From positions 1-42,889 of the forward strand of contig CAIQPS010000033.1 of the NCBI GenBank assembly GCA_903873715.1: 42,889 nucleotides of DNA, written 5' to 3'. The notes beneath the pieces are model-generated. The model was given only the letters and a program-made list of their open reading frames with translations, was not told the DNA's origin and did no database searches. Of the stretch, positions 9,243 through 16,715 are shown one piece after another (the first letter of the stretch is position 1; each line of letters starts with the position of its first letter). The stretch comes from an uncultured Actinomycetes bacterium (lineage in GTDB: Bacteria > Actinomycetota > Thermoleophilia > RBG-16-64-13). The position numbers were made by a program, and so were the translations under genes.

Positions 9243-9464
9243 GGCCGCATTATCCCACAAGTACGTCTGCGCTCCGCCTGTCCCGGCTTCCGATGATCGT
9301 ACTGACTCCCTGATTTTGCAGGTATTTTATTCGACCTCTTGTGGCCGGCCATGGTCACGGCCCGCCCCCTATAGCGTTATTCCCCTCCGCTGCGTACTCT
9401 AAAGAAGCGCAGGATGGGCCCGACCGACCGGGCCTCGCACGGGACCGATCCATAGGGGGACGAT

Positions 9465-10742
9465 GTGGATACCAGTGATGTCCGCGCCACCGATACCGTC
9501 GGCACCGCCGCCACGAGCGCCGCGGGAAGCGCCGGCGGGGACCCCGCCGAAGCACTTGCCCAGCAACTGCGGCCCTGGCACGAAGCCCTGGCCGATCCGG
9601 GCGCGGCGCAGCTCCGCGTGCTGCGGCGCCTGCTGGGGCACTATGCGCAGACCACGTACGGTGCAGACCACGGCGCGCCGGCCTTCGCCGAGGCCGGCGG
9701 CGACCCAGCCGCCGACGCGGCCCCGGAAGCCACCCCGGACGGCGGCGGCACCGCCTCGGACCTCGTCGCCGCCTATCGTCAGGCCTTCCCGGTGATGACC
9801 TACGACGGTTACAAGCCGCTCGTCCAGGCCGTCATGGCCGGCGAGACCCGCCTCCTCCTCGACGAAGCGCCGGTGGGCTGGGCGATCACCCGGGGGACCG
9901 TGGCCGGCGAGTCCAAGTTCGTCCCCATGACCCCCACCGACCTGCGCATGCGCATCAGCGCCGGCAGGGCCATGATGGCCTACGTGGCCGCCACCAAGCG
10001 CCTCGACCTGTTCGCGGGGGTCAACCTCAACCTCAACTTCCCCTCGGTGGTCGGCACCATCCGGGTGGGCGGCCACGACCTCGAGTATGGCTACAGCTCG
10101 GGCATCTACACGAAGCACGTGTCCAAGTTCACCCCGATCCGCTCTCTGCCCGCCCAGGACGACATCGACGCGCTGGGCCGCGGCACCAGCCGGGCCGACT
10201 GGGACGCCCGCTTCGAGTTGGCCATCGAGAAGTGCAGGAACGAGAACGTCACCCTGGTGGGCGGGGTGTGCCAGACCGCTCTCGAGTTCGGCCGCTATCT
10301 CAAGAAGCGTCACGGTGTCTACCCCAAGCAGTGGTGGAACACCCAGATCATGACCCTCGGCAGCACCCCCGGCATCAACACCCGCCACGCGGCGGCACTC
10401 AACGCGATGTACGGGCCGGCGGCGATACGGGAGATCTACGGGGCCACCGAGGGCATGTTCGGACAGCAACTCGACGAGCGCCGCGCGTGGGCCCCCAACT
10501 ACGACCTCTTCTTCTTCGAGGTGCAGACCCGGTCGGGCATCAGGATGCTCCACGAGATGCGCCCCGGCGAGCTAGGCAGCCTGGTGGTGAGCACCCCCAT
10601 CCTGGCCCGTTACCGCATCGGCGACACGATACTGGCGCTCCGGCCGCCCTACTTCCGCTGCATCGGACGAGAGAGCGACTGGTGGACCACCTGGGACTAC
10701 TGGTGGCGCGAGGTGGCCAGCCTGAACCTGGGCAGGCTGTAG
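9465..10742 (+). CDS. GH3-type adenylate-forming enzyme
   Basis: A 425-residue protein of the GH3 superfamily, enzymes that adenylate a carboxylic acid and in plants join it to an amino acid. Visible motifs are the nucleotide-binding loop ITRGTVAGESKFVPMT near residue 140, YGATEGMFGQQLDE near residue 325, and RYRIGDT with the aspartate expected to contact the ribose. The start is GTG 9465, with AGGGGGA just upstream; an ATG two bases earlier opens a different, unsupported frame. The C-terminal domain is short: the protein ends soon after the RYRIGD motif, so the mobile C-terminal lobe of plant GH3 proteins is mostly missing. The acid substrate is unknown. Confidence 0.8.
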   Translation: MDTSDVRATDTVGTAATSAAGSAGGDPAEALAQQLRPWHEALADPGAAQLRVLRRLLGHYAQTTYGADHGAPAFAEAGGDPAADAAPEATPDGGGTASDLVAAYRQAFPVMTYDGYKPLVQAVMAGETRLLLDEAPVGWAITRGTVAGESKFVPMTPTDLRMRISAGRAMMAYVAATKRLDLFAGVNLNLNFPSVVGTIRVGGHDLEYGYSSGIYTKHVSKFTPIRSLPAQDDIDALGRGTSRADWDARFELAIEKCRNENVTLVGGVCQTALEFGRYLKKRHGVYPKQWWNTQIMTLGSTPGINTRHAAALNAMYGPAAIREIYGATEGMFGQQLDERRAWAPNYDLFFFEVQTRSGIRMLHEMRPGELGSLVVSTPILARYRIGDTILALRPPYFRCIGRESDWWTTWDYWWREVASLNLGRL

Positions 10743-10773
10743 GCGCCCTGCGTCGGGCTGAAGCTGGGAGCGG

Positions 10774-11613
10774 CTAGACCGGCCTGTACCCCAGATACTC
10801 GGAGAGCTCCACCGCGATGCGCTTGACGTGCTCCGTGGCCCGCTTGCGCTCGTCCGGTCCGAACCGCTCCTTGGGCCCGACCACCGAGATAGTGGCTATG
10901 AGCGTTCCGTTCGGGCCGAAGACGGGGGCGGCAACGGAACAGACGCCGAGCCCGTGCTCCTCCATGTCGTACGCCACGCCCTCCTGTGCGACCCGATCGA
11001 GTTCGGCTTCGATCTGTTTGCGGTCTACCAGCGAGTACTTGGTCTCCGCGACCGGTTGGCGGCTGAGGAATTGCGCCCGCTCGGCCGGTGGCTTCATAGC
11101 GACGGCCAGCTTGGCGTGCGCGTTGTTCAGGTCGGTGAGCACCCGCCCTATCGGCAGCGACGGCTTGAAGGTGTGCGCGGTGAGCACGCTGGCGATCATG
11201 ATGAACGTGCCCTCCACCTCGATGGCGAGGTTGGCGGTCTCACCACTCTCTCTGGCGAGCTTCTCGAGAAACGGTTTGGCCAAGCGCTCCAGCTCGGCCT
11301 GGGTCTGAGCCAGATAGCTGAGAGGAATGAGAGCGGGCCCCAGGTGGTAGTTACCCGTATCGGGATCGAAGACGAGGAACCCCTCGGCCTCCATGGTCCG
11401 GGTCATGCGGTAGGTGGTCGCCTTGTGCAGCTTCGTCGTGCGCGCCAGTTCGTTGAGACTCCACTCAGGATGGTCTACATTGAACAGAGCCAGGACGCGC
11501 AGGCCGCGGCACAGCGCCCGCACGACGAACTGGTCGTCGGCGGCGCAGCCGCCCAGGTCGTCGACCTCGGCGTCTTTCGTGCGACGGCGTCTGGAGGCGG
11601 CGTTCTCGGCCAT
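10774..11613 (-). CDS. IclR-family transcriptional regulator
   Basis: A 279-residue regulator with an N-terminal winged helix (about residues 30-95: RGLRVLALFN, WSLNELARTTKLHKATTYRMTRTM) and a C-terminal GAF-like effector domain ending in ISVVGPKERFGPDERKRATEHVKRIA. IclR proteins usually sense small organic acids or aromatic compounds and control catabolic genes. ATG 11613 has AAAGGGA at good spacing; ATG 11631 in the same frame is an alternative. Its upstream region carries a 33-bp element also found in front of the ABC importer operon at 40.2 kb, so that operon is a likely target. Confidence 0.9.
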   Translation of the reverse strand: MAENAASRRRRTKDAEVDDLGGCAADDQFVVRALCRGLRVLALFNVDHPEWSLNELARTTKLHKATTYRMTRTMEAEGFLVFDPDTGNYHLGPALIPLSYLAQTQAELERLAKPFLEKLARESGETANLAIEVEGTFIMIASVLTAHTFKPSLPIGRVLTDLNNAHAKLAVAMKPPAERAQFLSRQPVAETKYSLVDRKQIEAELDRVAQEGVAYDMEEHGLGVCSVAAPVFGPNGTLIATISVVGPKERFGPDERKRATEHVKRIAVELSEYLGYRPV

Positions 11614-11654
11614 GGGCGTCTGTCCCTTCATCCCGACCAGAAATGTCTCGCTCA

Positions 11655-11696
11655 ATGATACACCTGTTGCACTAAGCGATACAGAAATGCTACAAA
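11655..11696. promoter_or_regulatory. Candidate IclR operator in divergent promoter region
   Basis: GATACA occurs at 11657-11662 and 11678-11683, exactly 21 bp apart. The 33-bp stretch 11657-11689 matches the minus-strand element 40239-40207 at 25 positions. On the plus strand, ATGATA (11655-11660) and GATACA (11678-11683), or TTGCAC (11667-11672) and TACAAA (11691-11696), could act as -35/-10 pairs for the Cys-rich protein gene. On the minus strand TATCAT is a possible -10 for the iclR gene. Binding here would affect both genes. Confidence 0.6.
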
Positions 11697-11745
11697 TATC
11701 CCCTCCAGTCCGCAAGGGGAGCGGGAACCAAGAGGAGGCAGCCCG

Positions 11746-12021
11746 ATGTTCCACCACGATCGCAAGAAGGTCGAGAAACACACCAAGAACAACGAGTGTG
11801 AGATCCGCGAGAGCGAGACTTGCGGTTGCATCAACTGCTCCGCGATCTTCAAGCCCGAGGAGGTCACGTCCTGGCAAGACGCCGTGGATGCCGCCGAGCA
11901 TCCGGAGCATCACATCGACCGCACCGGCATCTGCCCGCACTGCGGTGACGCCTTCGTGATAGGCGACAAGTCCGGCTACAAAGTGACGTCCGCCTTCCTC
12001 GACGCGATGCGGATGCGGTAG
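11746..12021 (+). CDS. Small Cys-rich (zinc-ribbon-like) cytoplasmic protein
   Basis: A 91-residue soluble protein with the pattern CGCINCSAIFKPEEVTSW, then GICPHCGDAFVIGDKSGY. The two CxxC pairs suggest a zinc-ribbon fold, and the IGxxSGY ending resembles small proteins often annotated only as cytoplasmic protein. ATG 11746 follows AGGAGG by 7 bp, a strong start. It is divergent from the IclR gene and shares its control region with it. No function is known; enzymatic residues are not evident. Confidence 0.75.
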   Translation: MFHHDRKKVEKHTKNNECEIRESETCGCINCSAIFKPEEVTSWQDAVDAAEHPEHHIDRTGICPHCGDAFVIGDKSGYKVTSAFLDAMRMR

Positions 12022-12030
12022 ACGCGGCAA

Positions 12031-12070
12031 GGCCGGCGGCGGCCCGCCTGCGGCGGGCGGCGCACCGGCC
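12031..12070. terminator. Nested hairpin between convergent genes
   Basis: GCCCGCC-TGC-GGCGGGC (12042-12058) forms a perfect 7-bp stem, flanked by GGCCGG (12031-12036) and CCGGCC (12065-12070), which can extend the structure. It lies between the convergent Cys-rich protein gene and the PEBP gene, so it may end both transcripts. No U-tract is present. Confidence 0.5.
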
Positions 12071-12093
12071 TCGAACGCGGCTCCGGCCCCGGC

Positions 12094-12732
12094 CTACGGG
12101 GTCGTATTGGTGAAGGTGAGGGTCGCTGTGTCCATGACCGTCACCGTGTCCAGAGCTTGCTTCAGCACCTGGTAGTCCACTGCGAGCGAGCTCTGCTTCG
12201 GCAGGCTCGGCGGCGTCTCGGACAGTGCGTAGAGGGTGATCGTGTACTCGTGCGTCCCCGCCCCCTTCGAGCACGGCGACGTGTAGGAGATGGCCACGCC
12301 GTCCTTGTTGGCCCCCATGAACCAGGGACCGTCGTCGGCAGCGCCGAGCGGTATCTCGGTGACGGTGGGGTCTATCCCCCACAGCAACAGGTAGGAACTC
12401 ACCTTGCTGCGATCGTTGGGGTCCGGGTAGTGGTGCATGATCACCGCCAGGGACCCGGCGCCGGCGGGGACGTTCGTCCACGCGAGAGGGATGCTGTCCT
12501 CTTTCCCGTCGACCTTCTGCTCGCACTTGTACTGCGGGAGAAGCTGCCCGTCCACCACCGCCGGACTGGTGAGGGTGAAGTCACCGGCTGCCGCCGGCAG
12601 AGTGGCCGAGGTGCTCATCGTGGTCGTTGCGCCGGCCGCCGGGGCCACCACAGCCGCGCCGGCGGCCCCACAGGCCGCCGGCGCCCACATCAGCACGAGA
12701 AGCAGCATCGCCATCCAGGCTCGTGTCCGCAT
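12094..12732 (-). CDS. YbhB/YbcL-type PEBP lipoprotein
   Basis: A 212-residue exported protein with the phosphatidylethanolamine-binding / Raf kinase inhibitor-like fold. The N-terminal hydrophobic segment ends in a lipobox (WAPAAC-G), followed by an Ala/Thr-rich linker. The PEBP core shows FTLTSPAVVDGQLLPQYKC, IPLAWTNVPAGAGSLAVIMHH, SSYLLLWGIDP, ISYTSPC and HEYTITLYAL. Bacterial homologues bind small anions or lipids, but no definite role is established. It lies 9 bp after the gene for a duplicated-domain lipoprotein and is probably co-transcribed with it, so the two lipoproteins may work together at the cell surface. Confidence 0.83.
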   Translation of the reverse strand: MRTRAWMAMLLLVLMWAPAACGAAGAAVVAPAAGATTTMSTSATLPAAAGDFTLTSPAVVDGQLLPQYKCEQKVDGKEDSIPLAWTNVPAGAGSLAVIMHHYPDPNDRSKVSSYLLLWGIDPTVTEIPLGAADDGPWFMGANKDGVAISYTSPCSKGAGTHEYTITLYALSETPPSLPKQSSLAVDYQVLKQALDTVTVMDTATLTFTNTTP

Positions 12733-12741
12733 CGAAGACTC

Positions 12742-14166
12742 CTACTTGAAGAGGAAGTCGGTGTTGGGGATGTCGGGCATGGAGATCGGCGTCGAGAAGA
12801 GATAGGCGCCGGTCGCCACCGACAGGTCGCCCAGCAGCTCGGTGCGAATGGCCGTCAGGTCGGCCTTTTCGGTTGCCGTGAGAGACTGGCCCACCTTGGC
12901 GAAGTTCACGGCGAAGTTGTACACGATGGAGCCGTCGAGCTCTCCATAGGTCTTCATGAGCCCGGCCACCGTGGACTCGTCGGCGGACCCGCCGGCCAGG
13001 TACTTGCGCAGCTCGGTGGCGATGGTACGGCGCGTGTCGACGATCTGGGTGAGATACGGCCTCTGGATATCGACGAGACCCGTGATGAGCTGAGCCTGGG
13101 TGCTGTCCAGCTTCTGGACCAGCGCCGCCCCCAGGTCGCCGGTGATGTTCGTGGCGATGGAGTAACCGGGGTTACCGACCGCCGGCGCGTCCTTCAGATA
13201 GAAGGAACCGAAGTAGGTGCCCTGACGTTCGGGGCAGAAGTAGACGTCGGCTTCGATGGACCCCGCGTACCAGCTGAACATGTCGCCGGCGTAGGTCATG
13301 ACCGCTTCCTTCTGGTCGCGGCTGAGCCCCTTGAGGTCGGAAGGCTCGTCCACAGTGGGCCAGGAGGTCATGCCCTTCCCCACCATGGCATCGAGCTTCG
13401 CCTTTTGATCCGCGGCGAGCCCCGACAGGAGCGCGCCCATGACCTGCGCCCGTTCGTAGCTGATCTGTCCGTCCAGCTGATAGAGCTCGGCCGAGAAGGC
13501 CTTCACCGCATCCTCGCTCAGGCTGGTGGTGCCCGCCGGCAGATCGCCTTCGAGCAGCCGCCGGAAGGCCTTCATCAGGACGAACCGCTTGTAGCCGTAC
13601 TCCTGGATCGACGGCACTTGGCCCGCAGCGAGAGTTATCAGCGTCTGGCGTTGATCGGACGTGAGGATGGCCAGCATGTTCATTGAAGCGCTGGTCAAGA
13701 AATCGGTGTTGTGACCCATCTGGCTCGAGTCGTTGTCGCGCAGATACTGGAATCCCCAGAAGTCGGCCACCTTGCCGGGCGGGAAGAACGAATCGGCGCC
13801 CAGGTCGCCGGTCAGGAAGCCGAGGGCGTCGAACGCGATCGTGTTCTGCTGGGCCCGGTCGGAGATGGCCTGCTCGATGGTGTACTGCTGGGCGGCCGGG
13901 TCACCCGCGGGTCCCGCGGGCTGGTCTGCCGGCGGCGGGCCGTCCTGCTTCTGGCCACCGGCCACAGGTACGCCGGTCGATGCGGCGGTCGTCGGGGGAG
14001 CCGACTCGACGGTGACGCTCGCGGTGGTCACCGGCTCCGATCCGGCCGCTGCCGATCCGGCCGTTGCCGATCCGCAGCTTGCGGCAGCCAGGCACAGGCC
14101 GGCGCCGATCACGAACGCCCCTACGGTGACCATCGCGGCAGGAGCCAGTCTGGTCTTGATCTTCAC
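12742..14166 (-). CDS. Lipoprotein of unknown family with internal duplication
   Basis: I do not recognise a named family. The start GTG 14166 has GGAGGTCATC directly upstream. The 474-residue product has a signal peptide with lipobox LAAASC-G, then a Thr/Pro/Gly-rich linker of about 80 residues. The mature part holds two similar halves: FWGFQYLRDND...LTSDQRQTLITLAAGQ in the first aligns with YFGSFYLKDAP...LDSTQAQLITGLVDIQ in the second, and both continue with a long basic helix and an ELYQLDGQI / TYGELDGSI segment. The repeated LTxxQ-like tetrads recall Spy/CpxP periplasmic proteins, though the similarity is only local. It is the first gene of a unit with the PEBP lipoprotein and diverges from the metallophosphoesterase. 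Confidence 0.72.
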   Translation of the reverse strand: MKIKTRLAPAAMVTVGAFVIGAGLCLAAASCGSATAGSAAAGSEPVTTASVTVESAPPTTAASTGVPVAGGQKQDGPPPADQPAGPAGDPAAQQYTIEQAISDRAQQNTIAFDALGFLTGDLGADSFFPPGKVADFWGFQYLRDNDSSQMGHNTDFLTSASMNMLAILTSDQRQTLITLAAGQVPSIQEYGYKRFVLMKAFRRLLEGDLPAGTTSLSEDAVKAFSAELYQLDGQISYERAQVMGALLSGLAADQKAKLDAMVGKGMTSWPTVDEPSDLKGLSRDQKEAVMTYAGDMFSWYAGSIEADVYFCPERQGTYFGSFYLKDAPAVGNPGYSIATNITGDLGAALVQKLDSTQAQLITGLVDIQRPYLTQIVDTRRTIATELRKYLAGGSADESTVAGLMKTYGELDGSIVYNFAVNFAKVGQSLTATEKADLTAIRTELLGDLSVATGAYLFSTPISMPDIPNTDFLFK

Positions 14167-14407
14167 GATGACCTCCAGTCGTACGGTGGTTCCAACGTCG
14201 CCGGAAGGGGTGAGCGCCCCTCGGCCACACCACCATTGTGGGCCGGGCCTCTTACCACCGGATTCCCGCCCCATTACAGTCCCGTACGCCCTGACATTAC
14301 GAAGCTGTAGGGCCGGCGACATGTACCTGCAATCGTGCGGCTCCACACTGGACCCAAGGCGCGTGCGGCTTCAAGCGCGCCGGGGATGATCGCACTGGAG
14401 GTCCGGG

Positions 14408-15970
14408 GTGAGAAGAGACGCACATCGGAAGGAGGCCACGGCGCTGGCCGGTCTGGCGCTCTGCGCCGTCCTCCTCTTGGGCGCGGCGCTGTCGGGATGC
14501 CGCGACGCCGCGAGCCGGGAGGTCGTGACGACCACCACAGGCGTCACAGCGGCCGAGCCCGATACGACGACCACCACCACGACCAAGGCCGCAGGCAAGA
14601 AGAAGGAGAGCAAGAAGCAGCCGCAGCAGTCTGCTTCCGGACAGCAGCCCCGGCAGGGCTCCGGGCAAGAGCAAAGCTTCACCGCCTTCCCGAACGCGCT
14701 GGCGTTCCCCGGCACCATCATCCTGGGCCGTCCGACCGAGACGGCCGTCACCTTCAGTCTGGTGGCCGACGCCGACTCGGAGGCATATGTGGAATACGGG
14801 TACGCCCCGGGCGGGTACGGTGAGGAGAGCGCCCGTTGGACCCTGCGTGCGGGAACACCCCTCGAGGCGGATCTCACCGGGCTCCGCGCCGACTCCGCCG
14901 TCTTCTATCGCCTCCACTACAAGACCTCCGGCGCCGCGGAATACTCATCCACCCCGGAACTGTCTTTCCATACCGCCCGGGCCGCCGGCTCCGCGTTCAC
15001 GTTCGCCGTGGAAGCCGATCCTCACATCGAACTCGACGCCAAGATGCAGCCCGCCTTGTTCGTCGCCGCCCTGCAGGACATGGCGACGATGCGGCCCGAT
15101 TTCCTCATCGACCTTGGCGACACCTTCCTTGGCGAGAAACTGGCCGCGCCGAGCCTCGAGCGGCTGGAGGCCCTATACGCCCACGATCGGCGGTACTTCG
15201 GCATCGTCGCGGCTTCGGCGCCCCTGTACCTCGTCAACGGCAACCACGACGCGGAGTGGGGCTGGCCGGCGAGCACCGTCGCCGGGCTGGAGTCGTGGAC
15301 GGTCGAAGCGCGCACGCTGTTCTACCCGAACCCGTTCCCCGGCGACTTCTACACCGGAGACTCGGAGCAGACGGCAAACGCAGGGTACCGGGAGGACTAC
15401 TACGCCTGGGAGTGGGGCGATGCCCTCTTCGTCGCGCTCGACCTCTATTCGCATTGCACCGTCGACCCCAAGAGCTCCGGTGACCTCTGGGACTACACGC
15501 TGGGGACCGATCAGTACCTATGGCTGGAAAAGACCCTTCGCACGAGTACCGCGGCCCACAAGTTCGTCTTCGCCCACCACATCCTGGGCGACGTGCGCGG
15601 TGGCGTCGAATGGGCCGGCCTGTACGAATGGGGAGGCTACGGCAAGAGCGGCGCCTACGAGTTCGCCCAAGAGCGGCCGGGCTGGGACACTCCCATCCAC
15701 CGGTTGTTCGTCGAGACCGGCGTCGACATCTTCTTCCAGGGACATGACCACTTCTTCGTGAAGCAGGAGACGGACGGCGTGATCTATCAGGAAGTGCCGC
15801 AGCCCGCCACCCCGACGGGCGATCCTCAGAACCAGGCCCACGAGTACGCATACAAGTCGGGGGAGGTCCTGGGCAGCCCCGGCTATCTGCTGGTGACGGT
15901 CGACGCATCCACGGTCCGCGTCGACTTCCGGCAGGAAGGCCGCACCGTCTACACCTACAGCATCCGATGA
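14408..15970 (+). CDS. Exported metallophosphoesterase lipoprotein (purple acid phosphatase-like)
   Basis: A 520-residue protein. The signal peptide ends in a lipobox (AALSGC-R) and is followed by a Thr run and a Lys/Gln-rich linker. A fibronectin-III-like domain (about residues 95-185, ending YRLHYKTSG) precedes a calcineurin-like catalytic domain. The metal and catalytic motifs are complete: DPH, GDT, GNHDAEW, AHH and GHDHFF. The architecture matches purple acid phosphatase-like enzymes that act on phosphomonoesters outside the membrane. GTG 14408 is supported by GGAGG 6 bp upstream. A two-component pair follows after 46 bp and might respond to phosphate or the same substrate, but that link is only positional. 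Confidence 0.85.
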   Translation: MRRDAHRKEATALAGLALCAVLLLGAALSGCRDAASREVVTTTTGVTAAEPDTTTTTTTKAAGKKKESKKQPQQSASGQQPRQGSGQEQSFTAFPNALAFPGTIILGRPTETAVTFSLVADADSEAYVEYGYAPGGYGEESARWTLRAGTPLEADLTGLRADSAVFYRLHYKTSGAAEYSSTPELSFHTARAAGSAFTFAVEADPHIELDAKMQPALFVAALQDMATMRPDFLIDLGDTFLGEKLAAPSLERLEALYAHDRRYFGIVAASAPLYLVNGNHDAEWGWPASTVAGLESWTVEARTLFYPNPFPGDFYTGDSEQTANAGYREDYYAWEWGDALFVALDLYSHCTVDPKSSGDLWDYTLGTDQYLWLEKTLRTSTAAHKFVFAHHILGDVRGGVEWAGLYEWGGYGKSGAYEFAQERPGWDTPIHRLFVETGVDIFFQGHDHFFVKQETDGVIYQEVPQPATPTGDPQNQAHEYAYKSGEVLGSPGYLLVTVDASTVRVDFRQEGRTVYTYSIR

Positions 15971-16016
15971 GCGAGACCGCGATACCGGCACGATCCGGTG
16001 ATAGCCTGAGGTCATG

Positions 16017-16715
16017 ATGGCTGACATGAACATCTTGGTGGTGGAGGACGACCCGGCGGTGGCCACCGCTCTGCTCGAGGGCATCGGCCAGGAGGGTTAC
16101 TCGGTGCACCTGGAAGCGACCGCTGCGGGTGCCATCGATCACGCCCTGAAGCGGGCCCCCCATCTCATCGTCCTGGACGTCCGCCTGCCGGACGCTTCCG
16201 GCTTCGACGTGCTGCGCACCCTCCGGGGCAACGCCTTGCGCCAGCCCATCCTCATGCTCACCGTACAGAGCGACGAGGTCGACAAGGTCCTTGGGCTCGA
16301 ACTGGGCGCGGACGACTACCTGACCAAGCCCTATCGGTTGCGGGAGTTGCTCGCGCGGATCCGGGCGCTGCTGCGCCGCGCCTACGGCGAACTGTCCGCC
16401 GGGGAAGCGGACCAACTGTACGCCGGCGACCTGCTCATAGACCGGAGCAGCGGTTCCGTCACGCGAGCGGGCAAGCGCGTGAACCTCACCCCCACCGAGT
16501 TCCGGCTCCTCAGCTTCCTGGCGCAGCACCCCGGCCAGGTGCTCAGCCGCGACCAATTGCTGGAGAACGTCTGGGGCTGCGCGCCCGAGTACATCGACCC
16601 GAACACGGTGAACGTCCACGTCCGCCGGCTTCGGGCAAAGATCGAGGCAGACCCCGCTGAGCCCGTGATAGTGCTCACCGTGCCCGGACTCGGCTACCGG
16701 CTGGCCACCAGATAG
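16017..16715 (+). CDS. OmpR/PhoB-type response regulator
   Basis: A 232-residue two-domain regulator. The receiver has acidic residues Asp11/Asp12, the phospho-acceptor Asp54 (VLDVRLPD), LTVQ at the Thr switch and Lys in YLTKPY. The C-terminal winged helix shows LTPTEFRLLSFLAQHPGQV and NTVNVHVRRLRAKIE. Of three clustered ATGs (16014, 16017, 16026), 16017 has the best spacing from GAGG at 16008. The gene ends exactly where the histidine kinase gene begins, so the two form a cognate pair. Confidence 0.93.
   Translation: MADMNILVVEDDPAVATALLEGIGQEGYSVHLEATAAGAIDHALKRAPHLIVLDVRLPDASGFDVLRTLRGNALRQPILMLTVQSDEVDKVLGLELGADDYLTKPYRLRELLARIRALLRRAYGELSAGEADQLYAGDLLIDRSSGSVTRAGKRVNLTPTEFRLLSFLAQHPGQVLSRDQLLENVWGCAPEYIDPNTVNVHVRRLRAKIEADPAEPVIVLTVPGLGYRLATR

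Noticed and set aside
9411-9440. Small hairpin GGCCCG/CGGGCC in front of the GH3 gene as a riboswitch or terminator
   Set aside because: The stem is six base pairs, with no conserved RNA motif around it; chance is likely in GC-rich sequence.
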